DNA from: Actinomycetota bacterium
Lineage (GTDB): Bacteria > Actinomycetota > Geothermincolia > Fen-727 > Anoxymicrobiaceae
NCBI GenBank assembly: GCA_018831265.1
Contig: JAHJCO010000044.1
Location: 1-45,980 of the forward strand
DNA length: 45,980 nt
Direction of reading: 5' to 3'
Positions 23,754 through 34,321 of this stretch are shown here, piece after piece; the stretch's first letter is position 1; every line of letters starts with the position of its first letter. Under the pieces are notes generated by a model, which worked only from the letters and a program-made list of their open reading frames with translations, did no database searches and was not told where the DNA came from. A program made the position numbers and the translations under genes.

Positions 23754-23890
23754 GTGCTCTCCGTTCGCCGTCTCGGCCGCCCGTTCCTCATTATTGTAGC
23801 GGAGGGCGCAGGACTACCGGCCGGAATATTGCATGCACACTCGTTCGGCTACCGCACTGAACTCGCGGCATGATTCAGTAAAAACACCTA

Positions 23891-23920
23891 TTGACATACG
23901 CCCCTCTCGTGATGCAGAAT
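23891..23920 (+). promoter_or_regulatory. Sigma-70-like promoter for the small membrane protein
   Basis: TTGACA (23891-23896), an 18-base spacer and CAGAAT (23915-23920) lie 64 bases upstream of ATG 23984. A TATAAT-like CGTATAATTA at about 23929-23938 is a second -10 candidate. Confidence 0.5.
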
Positions 23921-23983
23921 TAATCATACGTATAATTATAACTAGTGTTAGATTTGGAAAGGGTCGATCGGAAGGAGGCTGTC

Positions 23984-24274
23984 ATGGAAGGAAAGGCAAA
24001 CGGGAGCAAGCCCTACTCCGGGTGGCAGAAGGCGGTGCTGGCAGGCTGCCTGATCGTTGCCGTACTGGGCACCATCATGATGGTGGGGGGCATGGTCAAG
24101 CTGGCCGGCACCATCTCCGAGTTCGGCGGGAGCGTCGGGGCGCCGCTGGTACTCTCCTTCGTGATGGGCCTCCTGTCGCTCTGGCTCTTCGCCGGCGCGG
24201 GCGCTCTGCTCGTCTACATCGCCAAGAAGAGCGCGGAGATAGCCGACCTGGTTCGCGTGGGGCAAACCGCGTAG
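23984..24274 (+). CDS. Small membrane protein, unknown function
   Basis: The gene encodes 96 residues with two clear membrane segments (AVLAGCLIVAVLGTIMMVGG and VLSFVMGLLSLWLFAGAGAL), a short polar N-terminus, and a C-terminal amphipathic helix (YIAKKSAEIADLVRVGQTA) probably in the cytoplasm. No family is recognised. AAGGAGG sits correctly for ATG 23984; an upstream ATG in the same frame has no such site. It lies 75 bases before the large phosphodiesterase gene and may share its transcript, so a role linked to that exported enzyme is possible but unproved. Confidence 0.7.
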   Translation: MEGKANGSKPYSGWQKAVLAGCLIVAVLGTIMMVGGMVKLAGTISEFGGSVGAPLVLSFVMGLLSLWLFAGAGALLVYIAKKSAEIADLVRVGQTA

Positions 24275-24275
24275 A

Positions 24276-24322
24276 AGCCGGGCGATGCCGGTGCGGTCGC
24301 CGCGAACGCGGCCTGCCCGGCT
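24276..24322 (+). other. Stem-loop between the small membrane protein and phosphodiesterase genes
   Basis: AGCCGGGC (24276-24283) pairs exactly with GCCCGGCT (24315-24322), and the enclosed part has a further CCGCG-AA-CGCGG stem. There is no T run, so it may be an attenuator or an RNA-processing site rather than a true terminator. Confidence 0.35.
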
Positions 24323-24349
24323 CCGCGAAGAAGACCGAAGGAGGACCCA

Positions 24350-27292
24350 GTGAAAGAACTCAAGGACCCCGGTACCCTCAGCCACGGCGGGCGCGAGGAT
24401 GCCCGGCCGGACCTTTCCCCGGGGATAGAACGCCGCGAATTCCTCGGTAAGGCGGGCACGCTGGTGGGAGGCCTCTTCGTCACCAGGTACCTCTCCATGC
24501 TCTCGCCGCTGGAGAAGGAAGCCCGGCGCCTCTCCACCAATGGGTTCACACCGGCGACGTTCGACCTGGTCAGCCTCTTCCCCGAGCAGATGCTTGCGCC
24601 GAAGACGGGCAAGACCAAGACGTTCTACATCGTAGACGTGCGGAACATCACAGACGACGACTCGGAGGTGTCCCTCTCCGTATCGAGCGAGTCGAATCAG
24701 TTCAAGGCCACCATGAAGCCGGCGAAGGTCAGGATCAAAGGCAAAGATGGTACGGCCAAGGTGAAGGTCAACGTCGAGTGCCGTGCGGGGACCCCCGAGG
24801 GTACCGAGGGCTGGTTCAAGGTAACGGGCACCAGGGGCTCCGAGAGCCACTGGTTCTGGCTCAAGGCCACGGCCCTCTCTTCCAGCCCCGAGCTCAGGAT
24901 ACCCAGGGGACTGAACCTTGGCGACCTGGACGGCCAGGGGTACGCGGACCCCGTTCTCCAGCCCTACGTCGGCAAGCCCGTCGTGTGGGGTCTCGTTGCC
25001 ACCAACAAGGGCGGCGCGGCGGACACCTACAAGCTCACCTTCGAGGCGGACTTTCCGTGCGAAGTCACCTTCCGCGACAAGAACGGTAAGGTGGTCACTT
25101 CGGTCAAGCGTCCCTCCCTGACCCGTAACCTGATGTTCGCCAAGCCCCTCGCGCTGAAGGCCGAGGTCGTGCCGAAAGAGGAGCTGCCAAAGAACCAGCC
25201 GAAAGAGGTGCGCCTCGTCCTCGGCCCGGGGAAGCTCACCAGGGACAGGTCCGAGGTCGTGGTACAGGTGATGAACCCGGGGATGCTCTTCTGTCTCAAC
25301 GATCTTGCGGGTACCAAGCCGAACGCGCACCAGGTGATGGCCGGTGAGACTACCACCTTCATGTTCCACGTCTCCAACCTGGACGCGAAGAAGGCGGACA
25401 TCACCCTGACGGCCACGGAGCCGCCCGCGGGCTGGAGCGTCGTGCTGGAGGAAACAACCATCAAGGGCCTGAAGCCGAAGGAGACCGCCGAAGTGGTGAT
25501 GAAGGTCGTCCCGCCCGCCGGCGCACCGGTTGGCGACAGGCTCGAGATCGAGGTGACCGCCGAGAGCAGCACGGGCCGGAAGGACGGCGTGAAGGTCGCA
25601 GCGGATGTCACCGACAAGCGCAAGCTCTACTTCTTCTCCGTGGATTCGATGGACCCGGGGTACCTTTACATGAACGCCAGGGGCACGGACATGGGCAAGG
25701 AGGGCGACTGGCTCATGCCCAACGTGCGTGCCTTCATGAAGGAGACGGTGAACTACAAGGACGCGAAGGTCTACCTCCCATCCGCGACCGACATGAACCA
25801 TACCAACGCGCTGGCGGGCACCTACTCGGGGACCTCTGGCATCTACTCGGTGGGCGGGACTCTCACCTCCTTCGGGCCGCACGGGGAAGCGAACGTGGGA
25901 CCCAACACCATGGACCTGATGCTCTACGGGCCGGACGGCAAGGAGGTGGAGCGTATCTACGAGGTGGCCAAGCGCTACACCGACGGTAAGGCGATATGCG
26001 GGTTCTGGTCCAACAAGAACTGGCTGGTGGAGCTCGAAGCCGGCAGGACGCTGGACATCTACGGCCACAGCGAGCACTGGCCGCTGTTCTTCAAAGCCCC
26101 GTACAAGTACGCGGCCGCGGGCGACCCTCCGACCGATAAGGACCCGAAGGACCGGCTTTCCGACACCTTCAAGTCCTGCCTGCACAGCAATAACGTGAGG
26201 GCGGTGCTGATCCCGACCCTTCTCGGGCAGTTCGACGCGATGGCGGGCGGGCGCCTGCTCGCCACACCCATCTCGCTGCTGTTCGGCAAGATGCCGGGCA
26301 CGCATGCCGAGGACCGCTATATCTACGAGTCGTTCGTGCGCACGGTCATCGAGGAAGACCCCGACGTGGCCTACCTGAACCTCGCGGACCTCGACAACAC
26401 CGGGCACTTCACGGGCGCCTCGTCCATCCAGACGTTCGACGAGTGGGAGAGCACCGGGACGGCCAAGGCGGACGACGACTACAACAAGTTCAGCCCGTGG
26501 ATGCGCAGGGAGGAGGCCCTGGACATCATCCGCGAGGTCGACGTGCTCTTCGCCGATTTCGTGAAGCTGCTCAAAGAGAGGGGTGTCTACGACAGCAGCG
26601 TCATAGTCTTCCTGTCCGACCACGGCATGGACAACCTGAAGGATCCCAAGAGAGGCTACGAGCTCATGGACATCAGGAAGATCCTTCGGGACAGTGGGTT
26701 CGTCTACCACGATGACTACTTCGAGTTCGGAGTCGCCGAGATGAACTGCGTATGGTGCAGCGACAAGGACAAGCTAGCCAGGATCCAGAAGGTGCTCGAC
26801 GAGCATGCGGTCGAGGACAAGGAACTCGGCAGGATCAATCCCCTCATTACCATCAACCAGCAGCAGATGAAGGACGGCCTGGACCTCGGCAAGGAGGGCA
26901 AGATCAGGCCGGGAGAGCTGTACTCGGAGTACTGGATCTCTCATACGGACGTCAAGGACGGCAACGTCTGGCCGGACCTCTATATAATCCCGCGGCACAA
27001 CTACCAGGTGGTGGCACACGGTGACATCTTCAGGCTGATGAACGCGATCGGTTTCAAGTTCGACATGAACATCCCGGAGACGGTGGCGCTTGCGTTCCCG
27101 GCATCCCACGGGGGGCTGCGGACAACCCCGATACCGCTCATCCTCAAGGCGCCCGCGGGCTACGCGGGATACCTGCCGGGCACGGAGCACGAGCCCGAGG
27201 TGGAGATCGGCGATATCGCCCCGACCGTCTACACGATAATGGGCTGGGACGTGCCCGGCTGCGTGGACGGAAAACCCCTCCCCGGAGCCTGA
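24350..27292 (+). CDS. Exported alkaline phosphatase superfamily phosphodiesterase, multidomain
   Basis: The protein has 980 residues. A twin-arginine signal (ERREFLGKAGTLVGGLFVTR) starts near residue 27. Residues of roughly 60-420 form Ig-like beta domains with repeated phrases such as LGPGKLTRDRSEVVVQVMNPG and NLDAKKADITLTATEPP. The C-terminal half is of the nucleotide-pyrophosphatase/phosphodiesterase type: metal Asp432 in SVDSMDPG, nucleophile Thr480 in TDMNHTNALAG, then DLDNTGHFTG, LSDHGMD and ASHGG. All metal positions appear intact. It should act outside the cytoplasm, hydrolysing a phosphodiester or phosphomonoester of unknown kind. The start is GTG behind AAGGAGG. The TGA stop is the first three bases of a palindromic element. 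Confidence 0.88.
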   Translation: MKELKDPGTLSHGGREDARPDLSPGIERREFLGKAGTLVGGLFVTRYLSMLSPLEKEARRLSTNGFTPATFDLVSLFPEQMLAPKTGKTKTFYIVDVRNITDDDSEVSLSVSSESNQFKATMKPAKVRIKGKDGTAKVKVNVECRAGTPEGTEGWFKVTGTRGSESHWFWLKATALSSSPELRIPRGLNLGDLDGQGYADPVLQPYVGKPVVWGLVATNKGGAADTYKLTFEADFPCEVTFRDKNGKVVTSVKRPSLTRNLMFAKPLALKAEVVPKEELPKNQPKEVRLVLGPGKLTRDRSEVVVQVMNPGMLFCLNDLAGTKPNAHQVMAGETTTFMFHVSNLDAKKADITLTATEPPAGWSVVLEETTIKGLKPKETAEVVMKVVPPAGAPVGDRLEIEVTAESSTGRKDGVKVAADVTDKRKLYFFSVDSMDPGYLYMNARGTDMGKEGDWLMPNVRAFMKETVNYKDAKVYLPSATDMNHTNALAGTYSGTSGIYSVGGTLTSFGPHGEANVGPNTMDLMLYGPDGKEVERIYEVAKRYTDGKAICGFWSNKNWLVELEAGRTLDIYGHSEHWPLFFKAPYKYAAAGDPPTDKDPKDRLSDTFKSCLHSNNVRAVLIPTLLGQFDAMAGGRLLATPISLLFGKMPGTHAEDRYIYESFVRTVIEEDPDVAYLNLADLDNTGHFTGASSIQTFDEWESTGTAKADDDYNKFSPWMRREEALDIIREVDVLFADFVKLLKERGVYDSSVIVFLSDHGMDNLKDPKRGYELMDIRKILRDSGFVYHDDYFEFGVAEMNCVWCSDKDKLARIQKVLDEHAVEDKELGRINPLITINQQQMKDGLDLGKEGKIRPGELYSEYWISHTDVKDGNVWPDLYIIPRHNYQVVAHGDIFRLMNAIGFKFDMNIPETVALAFPASHGGLRTTPIPLILKAPAGYAGYLPGTEHEPEVEIGDIAPTVYTIMGWDVPGCVDGKPLPGA

Positions 27293-27381
27293 AAGAAAAC
27301 CTCAGACCAAAAATTTCACCTGAACCGGAGTTCAATCGGTTCTGACCCCTGGTGAAAGAAATGGTCTGAGGTTTTCTTTCA
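27290..27381. repeat. Palindromic element, TGAAAGAA family, filling a convergent gap
   Basis: TGAAAGAAAACCTCAGACCA (27290-27309) and its exact complement (27362-27381) enclose 52 bases, with an inner TTTCACC/GGTGAAA dyad and the phrase GGTTCTGACCCC. Its right end, read on the minus strand, shares about 30 bases with the element at 6111. Each terminal TGA is the stop codon of one of the two flanking convergent genes. Confidence 0.88.
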
Positions 27382-27993
27382 CGAGTCCTCCTCTTCCTCC
27401 CCCTCCTCCCACGTCTCGTATCCCTCCATGCAGAGGAAGGCGACGATTACTAGCCCCGCGATGGGGTCCGCCTGCCAGAAGCCGAACAGGTAGTTGAGGC
27501 CGAGGCCCACCAGCAGTGCCAGGGAGAGGAGCGAGCAGACCAGTGTCTCCTTGGAGTCGGCGATGAGGGCGGTGCTGCCGAGGCGCCTGCCCACGTCGTG
27601 CTTCAGCCGGGCCAGGATGGGCATGATGACGACCGAGATCACCGCTATCACGACGCCGGGAAGGGACGCCTCCGGCCTCTTCCCGCGGACCAGTGTCGAT
27701 ACCGACTCGTAGAGGACGTACGCCGCGAGGACGAAGAAGGTCACGGCGACGATCCGGGTCGCCTTGCGCTCGATGCGCTCCTCCTTCTCGGGCGCCTCGC
27801 CGTGCTGCCTCAGCCGCCAGATGAGCACGACCGCCGACAGCGACTCCATGACGCTGTCGAGCCCGAAGCCGACAAGCGCGACGCTCCCCGCGGCCAGCCC
27901 GAACAGGATCGAGGCGACCGCCTCGGCGACGTTGTAGGCGACGGTGAAGTACTCGAGGCGAAGCCCCCGCCTGTACAGGCTTGCTTCCTCCAT
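27379..27993 (-). CDS. Cation diffusion facilitator-type transporter, membrane domain only
   Basis: This 204-residue polytopic protein has about six membrane segments. Metal-site motifs of the CDF family are visible in GFGLDSVMESLSAVVLIWRL (D-x3-E type, second helix) and TALIADSKETLVCSLLSLAL (fifth helix). It lacks the usual cytoplasmic C-terminal domain, ending soon after the last helix in an acidic tail (EEGEEEED-S). It probably exports a divalent metal by proton exchange. The ATG at 27993 has GGTA/GGCG rather than a strong ribosome binding site. The TGA stop is provided by the adjacent palindromic element. It is divergent from the FixC-like gene. Confidence 0.85.
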   Translation of the reverse strand: MEEASLYRRGLRLEYFTVAYNVAEAVASILFGLAAGSVALVGFGLDSVMESLSAVVLIWRLRQHGEAPEKEERIERKATRIVAVTFFVLAAYVLYESVSTLVRGKRPEASLPGVVIAVISVVIMPILARLKHDVGRRLGSTALIADSKETLVCSLLSLALLVGLGLNYLFGFWQADPIAGLVIVAFLCMEGYETWEEGEEEEDS

Positions 27994-28047
27994 ACCGCCA
28001 TGTTACCAGAGGCGCCCCTCGCCGGACCGGAGCGCGGGCCGACGGGA

Positions 28048-28053
28048 TATACT
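28048..28053 (+). promoter_or_regulatory. -10 box candidate of the fixC-like gene
   Basis: TATACT lies 62 bases before ATG 28116 in an otherwise GC-rich gap. I see no clear -35 partner. Confidence 0.3.
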
Positions 28054-28115
28054 GCGATGGAGAGAGCGGTTCGCGGGAGCGGCCGGGTGATGGGCACCGG
28101 AAGGGGTACTTAGTC

Positions 28116-29558
28116 ATGGAAGAGTACGATGTGGTCGTGGTGGGCGCGGGGCCGGGTGGCTCGATGGCGGCGTTTACGGCCGCGGGGCTGGGCCTCGAGA
28201 CGGTGTTCCTCGAGCGTGGCAGGAAGCCGGGCGACAAGAACTCGTCCGGCTGCGGCCTGGGTCAGCGCTGGTGGCGGGACTTCCCGGAGATAATGGGCGA
28301 GCTGCCCGGCCTGCCCTCCTACCGCAAGGTGGAGATGGTGGTAATAAACCTGGTGGATGAGGACAATCGCCTGCGGATGCGCTCGGGCACCACCGGCTCC
28401 GACCTCGACGCGACCCGTTGGCCCCATGGCATGGAGGGGGCCAGCGTCTACCGTTCCTGTCTGGACCCCTTCCTGGCGAAGCGGGCCACCGACGAGGGCG
28501 CTGAGCTACGCACCGCCACGCTGGCCTCCGACGTGATCATGGATGACGGCCGAGTGGCCGGGATTGTGACCGACGCGGGCGAGAGGATAGGGGCGAAGGT
28601 GGTGATCGCCGCCGACGGTGCGATGTCCACCATGGCGCGCGCCTCGGGAATGAGAAACCGCTGGGGAGCCGGGTGCACTCTGGTGCCGCAGCTCGACTTC
28701 GGGTGCGACGAGGGGAAGCTCGACGATGTGATAGGTAACGCGGAGTGGTGCTGGTTCGGGCCTTTCTACGGCGCCTACCAGGTGAACTTCCGGGAGGGAT
28801 TCCACCTGGGGGCGGGTCAATGGCTGCGCCGGGACTGGGACACCAGGCCGGTCGACATGCTCAAGCGGGTCATGGCGATCCCGGCGTTCCAGGCTATGAC
28901 GCGTGCGGTGGACGCCAGGCCGCGCGAGTACCAGGCACACCTGCTTCCGTGGATGGAGAAGCCCGCGAAGTCGTTCTCGGCCGGGCTCATGCTGGTGGGG
29001 GACGCGGCCGGGTTCCCCTGCCCCCTGGAGGGCGAAGGGGTCTGGCATGCATGCACGTCCGGAAGGATCGCCGCCGAGACCGCCGCCTACGCTATTCGGA
29101 AGGGCGACTTCTCGGAGAGAACCCTCTCCGAGTACGAGAGGCGATGGCGGGCCTCGTCCCTGGGCCTGGAGCACGAGTTCGGACGCGAGTTCGTGGAGCT
29201 GTGGGATAACAGCGCCTTCGACCCCGAGAAGATGGGCCGGCAGATACAGCTCCTGCTGGAGCTGAGCATGCTCAACCCGTTCTCGATCTGCTTCGACTGG
29301 GGGGACGCGCACATGGAGTGCCTGAACATGCACCTCTCGCACTTCCTGGACATGCTCCCCGAGTTCGGCGAGTTCGGTGGCCGCTACATCAAGCCATTCG
29401 CCCGGGGGATCTCTCCGGGCAACGTAAGGCGGATGCTGTGCATGATGAAGCCGAGGCTGCCCGCGCTCCGGCGCCTGTCCGACGAGCGGTACCTGTGGCT
29501 GCTGGCCCGCTTCTCGAGGTCGCTGAGGCCGTACCTGGAAGGACGGGAGGGAGAGTGA
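28116..29558 (+). CDS. FixC-like flavoprotein (ETF:quinone oxidoreductase / geranylgeranyl reductase family)
   Basis: The gene encodes a 480-residue FAD protein. The N-terminal dinucleotide motif is VVVVGAGPGGSMAAFTAAG followed by the acidic FLERG. The second FAD motif is FSAGLMLVGDAAGFPCPLEG with the EGVWHACTSGRIAAE helix that follows it in FixC. AAGGGG lies upstream of ATG 28116. The ferredoxin gene begins one base after its stop, giving the FixC-FixX pair that takes electrons from electron-transferring flavoprotein to quinone. With several acyl-CoA dehydrogenases in the window, a role in re-oxidising ETF during beta-oxidation is likely. ETF subunits themselves are not in the window. Confidence 0.88.
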   Translation: MEEYDVVVVGAGPGGSMAAFTAAGLGLETVFLERGRKPGDKNSSGCGLGQRWWRDFPEIMGELPGLPSYRKVEMVVINLVDEDNRLRMRSGTTGSDLDATRWPHGMEGASVYRSCLDPFLAKRATDEGAELRTATLASDVIMDDGRVAGIVTDAGERIGAKVVIAADGAMSTMARASGMRNRWGAGCTLVPQLDFGCDEGKLDDVIGNAEWCWFGPFYGAYQVNFREGFHLGAGQWLRRDWDTRPVDMLKRVMAIPAFQAMTRAVDARPREYQAHLLPWMEKPAKSFSAGLMLVGDAAGFPCPLEGEGVWHACTSGRIAAETAAYAIRKGDFSERTLSEYERRWRASSLGLEHEFGREFVELWDNSAFDPEKMGRQIQLLLELSMLNPFSICFDWGDAHMECLNMHLSHFLDMLPEFGEFGGRYIKPFARGISPGNVRRMLCMMKPRLPALRRLSDERYLWLLARFSRSLRPYLEGREGE

Positions 29559-29559
29559 G

Positions 29560-29838
29560 ATGGAGGAGATGAAGATAGACCTCAAGAAGCTGGTCAAGCG
29601 GGTGGGGGAGACCGGCGAGTTCATAACCTGTGACGAGAGCCGTTGCGACGGCTGCGGCCGGTGCGCGGACGCCTGCTCCATGGGGCTATGGGCGGTCTCG
29701 GGCGGCAAGGCCAGGCTCTCGCCGCGCTACACGGAGCTATGCCTGGAGTGCGCGGCGTGCTGGGAGATCTGCGAGCGCGAGGCCGTGGACTTCCACTATC
29801 CCAGGGGCGGCACCGGCGTGGTCATCGAGTACGGGTAG
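29560..29838 (+). CDS. FixX-like 2[4Fe-4S] ferredoxin
   Basis: This 92-residue ferredoxin has two cluster motifs, CDGCGRCADAC and CLECAACWEIC. The spacing of the two motifs and the C-terminal AVDFHYPRGGTGVVIEYG fit FixX-type partners of FixC. GGGAGG at the end of the upstream gene serves ATG 29560, and the one-base gap means translational coupling. It should carry electrons for the FixC-like flavoprotein at the membrane. Confidence 0.92.
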   Translation: MEEMKIDLKKLVKRVGETGEFITCDESRCDGCGRCADACSMGLWAVSGGKARLSPRYTELCLECAACWEICEREAVDFHYPRGGTGVVIEYG

Positions 29839-29841
29839 AGA

Positions 29842-29876
29842 AGTGTAGCAAAAGTGCCTGACCCTTTTGCTACACT
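29842..29876. repeat. Palindrome AGTGTAGCAAAAG with loop TGCCTGACC
   Basis: Thirteen-base perfect arms (29842-29854 and 29864-29876) enclose TGCCTGACC. It fits exactly between the stop codons of two convergent genes. The inner GCAAAAG-TGCCTGACC-CTTTTGC is identical to the element at 42438, while the outer arm differs with both sides changed together. It may serve as a bidirectional terminator. Confidence 0.85.
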
Positions 29877-31403
29877 CTAGTCCTCCGCGAAGGAGGAGCG
29901 AAGCTCTGTCTTCAGCACCTTGCCGGTCGAGTTCATCGGCAGCTCCTCGGTGACGATCACCTTCTTGGGTGTCTTGAACCGCGCCAGCTTGTCGCGACAG
30001 AACTCGACGATCTCTTCCTCGGTGACGGTCTCCCCCGGCTCGACGATCACCAGGGCCAGCGGCACCTCGCCCCACTTCTCGTCCGCCAGGCCGATGACCG
30101 CGACCTCGACGACCTTGGGGTGGGTGCATATGGTCTTCTCCACCTCGGCGGAGTACACGTTCTCGCCCCCTGAGATGATCATGTCCAGCTTGCGGTCCGC
30201 TATGTAGAGGTAACCATCGGAGTCGAGGTAGCCCACGTCGCCCGTGTGGAGCCACCCGTGCCTGAGGACCTTCTCGGTCTCCTCGGGGCGGTTCCAGTAG
30301 CCCCTGAACACGTTCGGGCCCTTGATGATTATCTCGCCCATCTCCCCCTGCGGGACCTCCATCTCGTCGTCGTCGATTATGTCCACGTCCACGTAGAAGA
30401 GCGGCTTGCCGGCCGAGCCCCTCTTGCGCAGGGAATCCTCCTCGGGCAGGGCGGTCACGCCCGGGGCGGCCTCGGTGAGGCCGTAGCCCTGGTTGAAGGT
30501 AACCCCCCTGGCAAGGTACTTCTCGATGAGGGAGACGGGGCAGGGGGCCCCGCCCGCGATGAGGAAGCGGAGCGAGCTGAAGTCCGTCTGGTCGAACGCC
30601 TCGCACTCCGACATCATCCTGAACATGGTGGGGATCCCGAACATGGTCGTTACGCGATGAGCCTCTATCATCCTGAGGGCCTCGGTCGGGTCGAAGAACC
30701 GCATGAGGATCACCCGGCCGCCGGCGTACAGGGTCGGTGTGGGGCCGGCCGAGAGCCCCGCGATGTGGTACATGGGCGTAGCCGCCAGGTTGGTCTCGTC
30801 CCGGGAGAGGTCGTAGGCGAGCACGGCGTTGACGGCGTTCCAGTGAGTGTTGCCGTGGGTCAGGGTGGCCCCCTTGGGGTTGCCGGTGGTCCCCGAGGTG
30901 TACATGATGAAATGGACGTCATCGAAGGTCGGCTCGCCGTCCACGAACGGCTCGCTGTCGCGGCTGCTCTTGATCCGCTCGTCGTAGTCGATGTCGCCCT
31001 CCTCGCCGGGGCCCCCGACACAGACGAAGTTCTTTATGCTGTCCACCTTGCCCCGGATCCCGTTCACCTGCTCGGCGAACTCGGGGGTGTAAGCGAGAGC
31101 GACGGCGCCGCAGTCGTCCAGGATGTAGACCAGCTCGGGGGGGGTAAGGCGGTAGTTGAGCGGGACCATGATGGTCCCCGTCTTGGCCGCGGCGAACCAG
31201 GACATGAGGAACTCGGGATTGTTGGGGAACAGGGTGGCGATGCGGTCGCCGCGCCCGGCACCGATGCCGGGCAACGAGTTGGCGATGCGGTTCACCCCGG
31301 CGTTGAGCTCGGCGTAGGTGTACGCGCGACCGTCGTCGCTGATTAGCGCGGTGGAGTCCGGGTGGAGCATCGCCCTCTTGGTTACCCACTGTCCGATGTT
31401 CAT
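29877..31403 (-). CDS. Acyl-CoA synthetase (AMP-forming, FadD-like)
   Basis: The gene encodes a 508-residue ANL-superfamily ligase that would activate a carboxylic acid to its CoA thioester through an acyl-AMP. The P-loop is MYTSGTTGNPKGATLTHGN, the second core motif NQGYGLTEAAPG, the hinge YLYIADRKLDMIISGGENV and the C-terminal catalytic Lys in NSTGKVLK. The start at 31403 is five bases after GGGAGG; a long upstream extension in the same frame is not ligase-like. Chain-length preference cannot be read. It is convergent with FixC/FixX and divergent from acetoacetyl-CoA synthetase. Confidence 0.93.
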   Translation of the reverse strand: MNIGQWVTKRAMLHPDSTALISDDGRAYTYAELNAGVNRIANSLPGIGAGRGDRIATLFPNNPEFLMSWFAAAKTGTIMVPLNYRLTPPELVYILDDCGAVALAYTPEFAEQVNGIRGKVDSIKNFVCVGGPGEEGDIDYDERIKSSRDSEPFVDGEPTFDDVHFIMYTSGTTGNPKGATLTHGNTHWNAVNAVLAYDLSRDETNLAATPMYHIAGLSAGPTPTLYAGGRVILMRFFDPTEALRMIEAHRVTTMFGIPTMFRMMSECEAFDQTDFSSLRFLIAGGAPCPVSLIEKYLARGVTFNQGYGLTEAAPGVTALPEEDSLRKRGSAGKPLFYVDVDIIDDDEMEVPQGEMGEIIIKGPNVFRGYWNRPEETEKVLRHGWLHTGDVGYLDSDGYLYIADRKLDMIISGGENVYSAEVEKTICTHPKVVEVAVIGLADEKWGEVPLALVIVEPGETVTEEEIVEFCRDKLARFKTPKKVIVTEELPMNSTGKVLKTELRSSFAED

Positions 31404-31576
31404 GGCAACCTCCCGTTCACATCGAGTGCCGGCCGCGAGTGTAAATGTCAAGAGTCTACCACCGGATTCCATCCGCCCGCCAGATTTCCAGCGGAAAAAC
31501 CCCGATCGCCGACCGGTCGCCAGGCCCGTGGAGAATCTTGCCTGCATCTTGGCGGGTATCGTAGTATTAGGCACCA
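31404..31576. other. Divergent gap before the dispersed element
   Basis: About 170 bases separate the ligase start from the dispersed element copy B. TGTCAA at 31446-31451 (TTGACA on the minus strand) could be a -35 box for the ligase gene, but no good -10 box is spaced from it. I see no RNA gene or small coding frame. Confidence 0.35.
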
Positions 31577-31740
31577 AGTGTTCCGTTCCATGAGCACGGC
31601 GAATCACCGAGAACGTCGATGCGCCGCATCCCGCAAGGCGCGCGACCGACGCATACTCTTGCGGTACTCGGAGGGAGCGGAACGCAGCGGGTGTGGATGC
31701 AGCGGCGTTCGAATGCCGGCGTATTCATGGAATGGAGCAC
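31577..31740 (+). repeat. Dispersed 164-bp element, copy B
   Basis: Full-length copy with left terminal GTTCCGTTCCATGAGCACGG and right terminal GTATTCATGGAATGGAGCAC, which are imperfect inverted repeats. It has the same length as copy C (36002-36165). It lies upstream of acetoacetyl-CoA synthetase, 57 bases before that gene's ATG. Confidence 0.92.
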
Positions 31741-31796
31741 CTAGTAGCGGTACCTTTCGGACCCGGCCGTCCGACACAGCGTCAAGGAGGATCCCT

Positions 31797-33778
<1,982 letters not shown>

Positions 33779-33782
<4 letters not shown>

Positions 33783-34180
33783 CGGCCGGCGCCGCCCACG
33801 TTCTCCTCGATAAAGCGGACGATGTCCTTTGTGTTGGTGCCCGGGCTGAAGACCGCGTCCGCGCCCTCCTGCTTGAGGGCCTCGTGGTCCGCGTGAGGGA
33901 TCGCGCCCCCGACGATGATCAGGAAGCTGTCGCGTGCGCCCTTCTCGTCGAGCGTCTGGCTGAGCCTGCGGGTCCACTCGTGGTGGGCCCCGGAGTGGAC
34001 GCTGTAGCCGATCACGTCGACATCCTCCTGGAAGGCGGCCTCCACGATTGTGTCAACCGACTTGAAGCCCTCGAAGATGACCTCCATGCCCGCTTCGGTC
34101 AGCGCGCGCGAAACGGTCAGGATGCCCCGCCAGTGGCCGTCGATGCCCGGCTTGAACAGAAGGACCCTTATCTTCTTCAT
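33779..34180 (-). CDS. B12-binding small subunit of acyl-CoA mutase
   Basis: This 133-residue protein is a lone cobalamin-binding domain. The base-off motif is DGHWRG near residue 14 (DxHxxG), with the further cobalamin contacts GYSVHSGAHH and IIVGGAIPHAD. This size and separation from the large subunit are typical of isobutyryl- and 2-hydroxyisobutyryl-CoA mutases, where the B12 subunit is separate. The large subunit is the next gene upstream (34322), with a repeat-rich gap between. No MeaB-type chaperone gene is in the window. Upstream sequence does not show a clear cobalamin riboswitch. Confidence 0.92.
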
Positions 34181-34205
34181 GTCACCCCCAGGTTACAGAC
34201 CCACC

Positions 34206-34283
34206 TCTTGAGCCCGGCCTCTCCAGTTTAAGCCCGGCCTCTCAGGCCGGGTGATCCATCCACTGCGGGGCTGAGAGCCCCGC
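34206..34283. repeat. Stem-loops with CT-(CTC/GAG)-AG centres
   Basis: CCCGGCCT-CTC-AGGCCGGG at about 34233-34251 and GCGGGGCT-GAG-AGCCCCGC (34265-34283) follow CTTGAGCCCGGCCTCTC (34208-34224). The last phrase recurs in reverse at about 41673-41690. They lie between the two mutase subunit genes. Confidence 0.7.
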
Positions 34284-34321
34284 CTCAATCAAGCAGTCAT
34301 CCCGTTCGATCAAGGTCCGTT

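Noticed and set aside
23948..26710. A 920-codon open frame on the minus strand
   Set aside because: It lies opposite the phosphodiesterase gene, is Val/His/Arg-rich without family motifs and has no ribosome binding site. It is a shadow of high-GC coding sequence.
31404..31607. N-terminal extension of the ligase at 29877 into the dispersed element
   Set aside because: No family similarity, and the GGGAGG site fits ATG 31403.
34181..34321. Cobalamin riboswitch near the B12 subunit gene
   Set aside because: The gap contains only short palindromes, and no B12-box-like conserved core was seen by eye.
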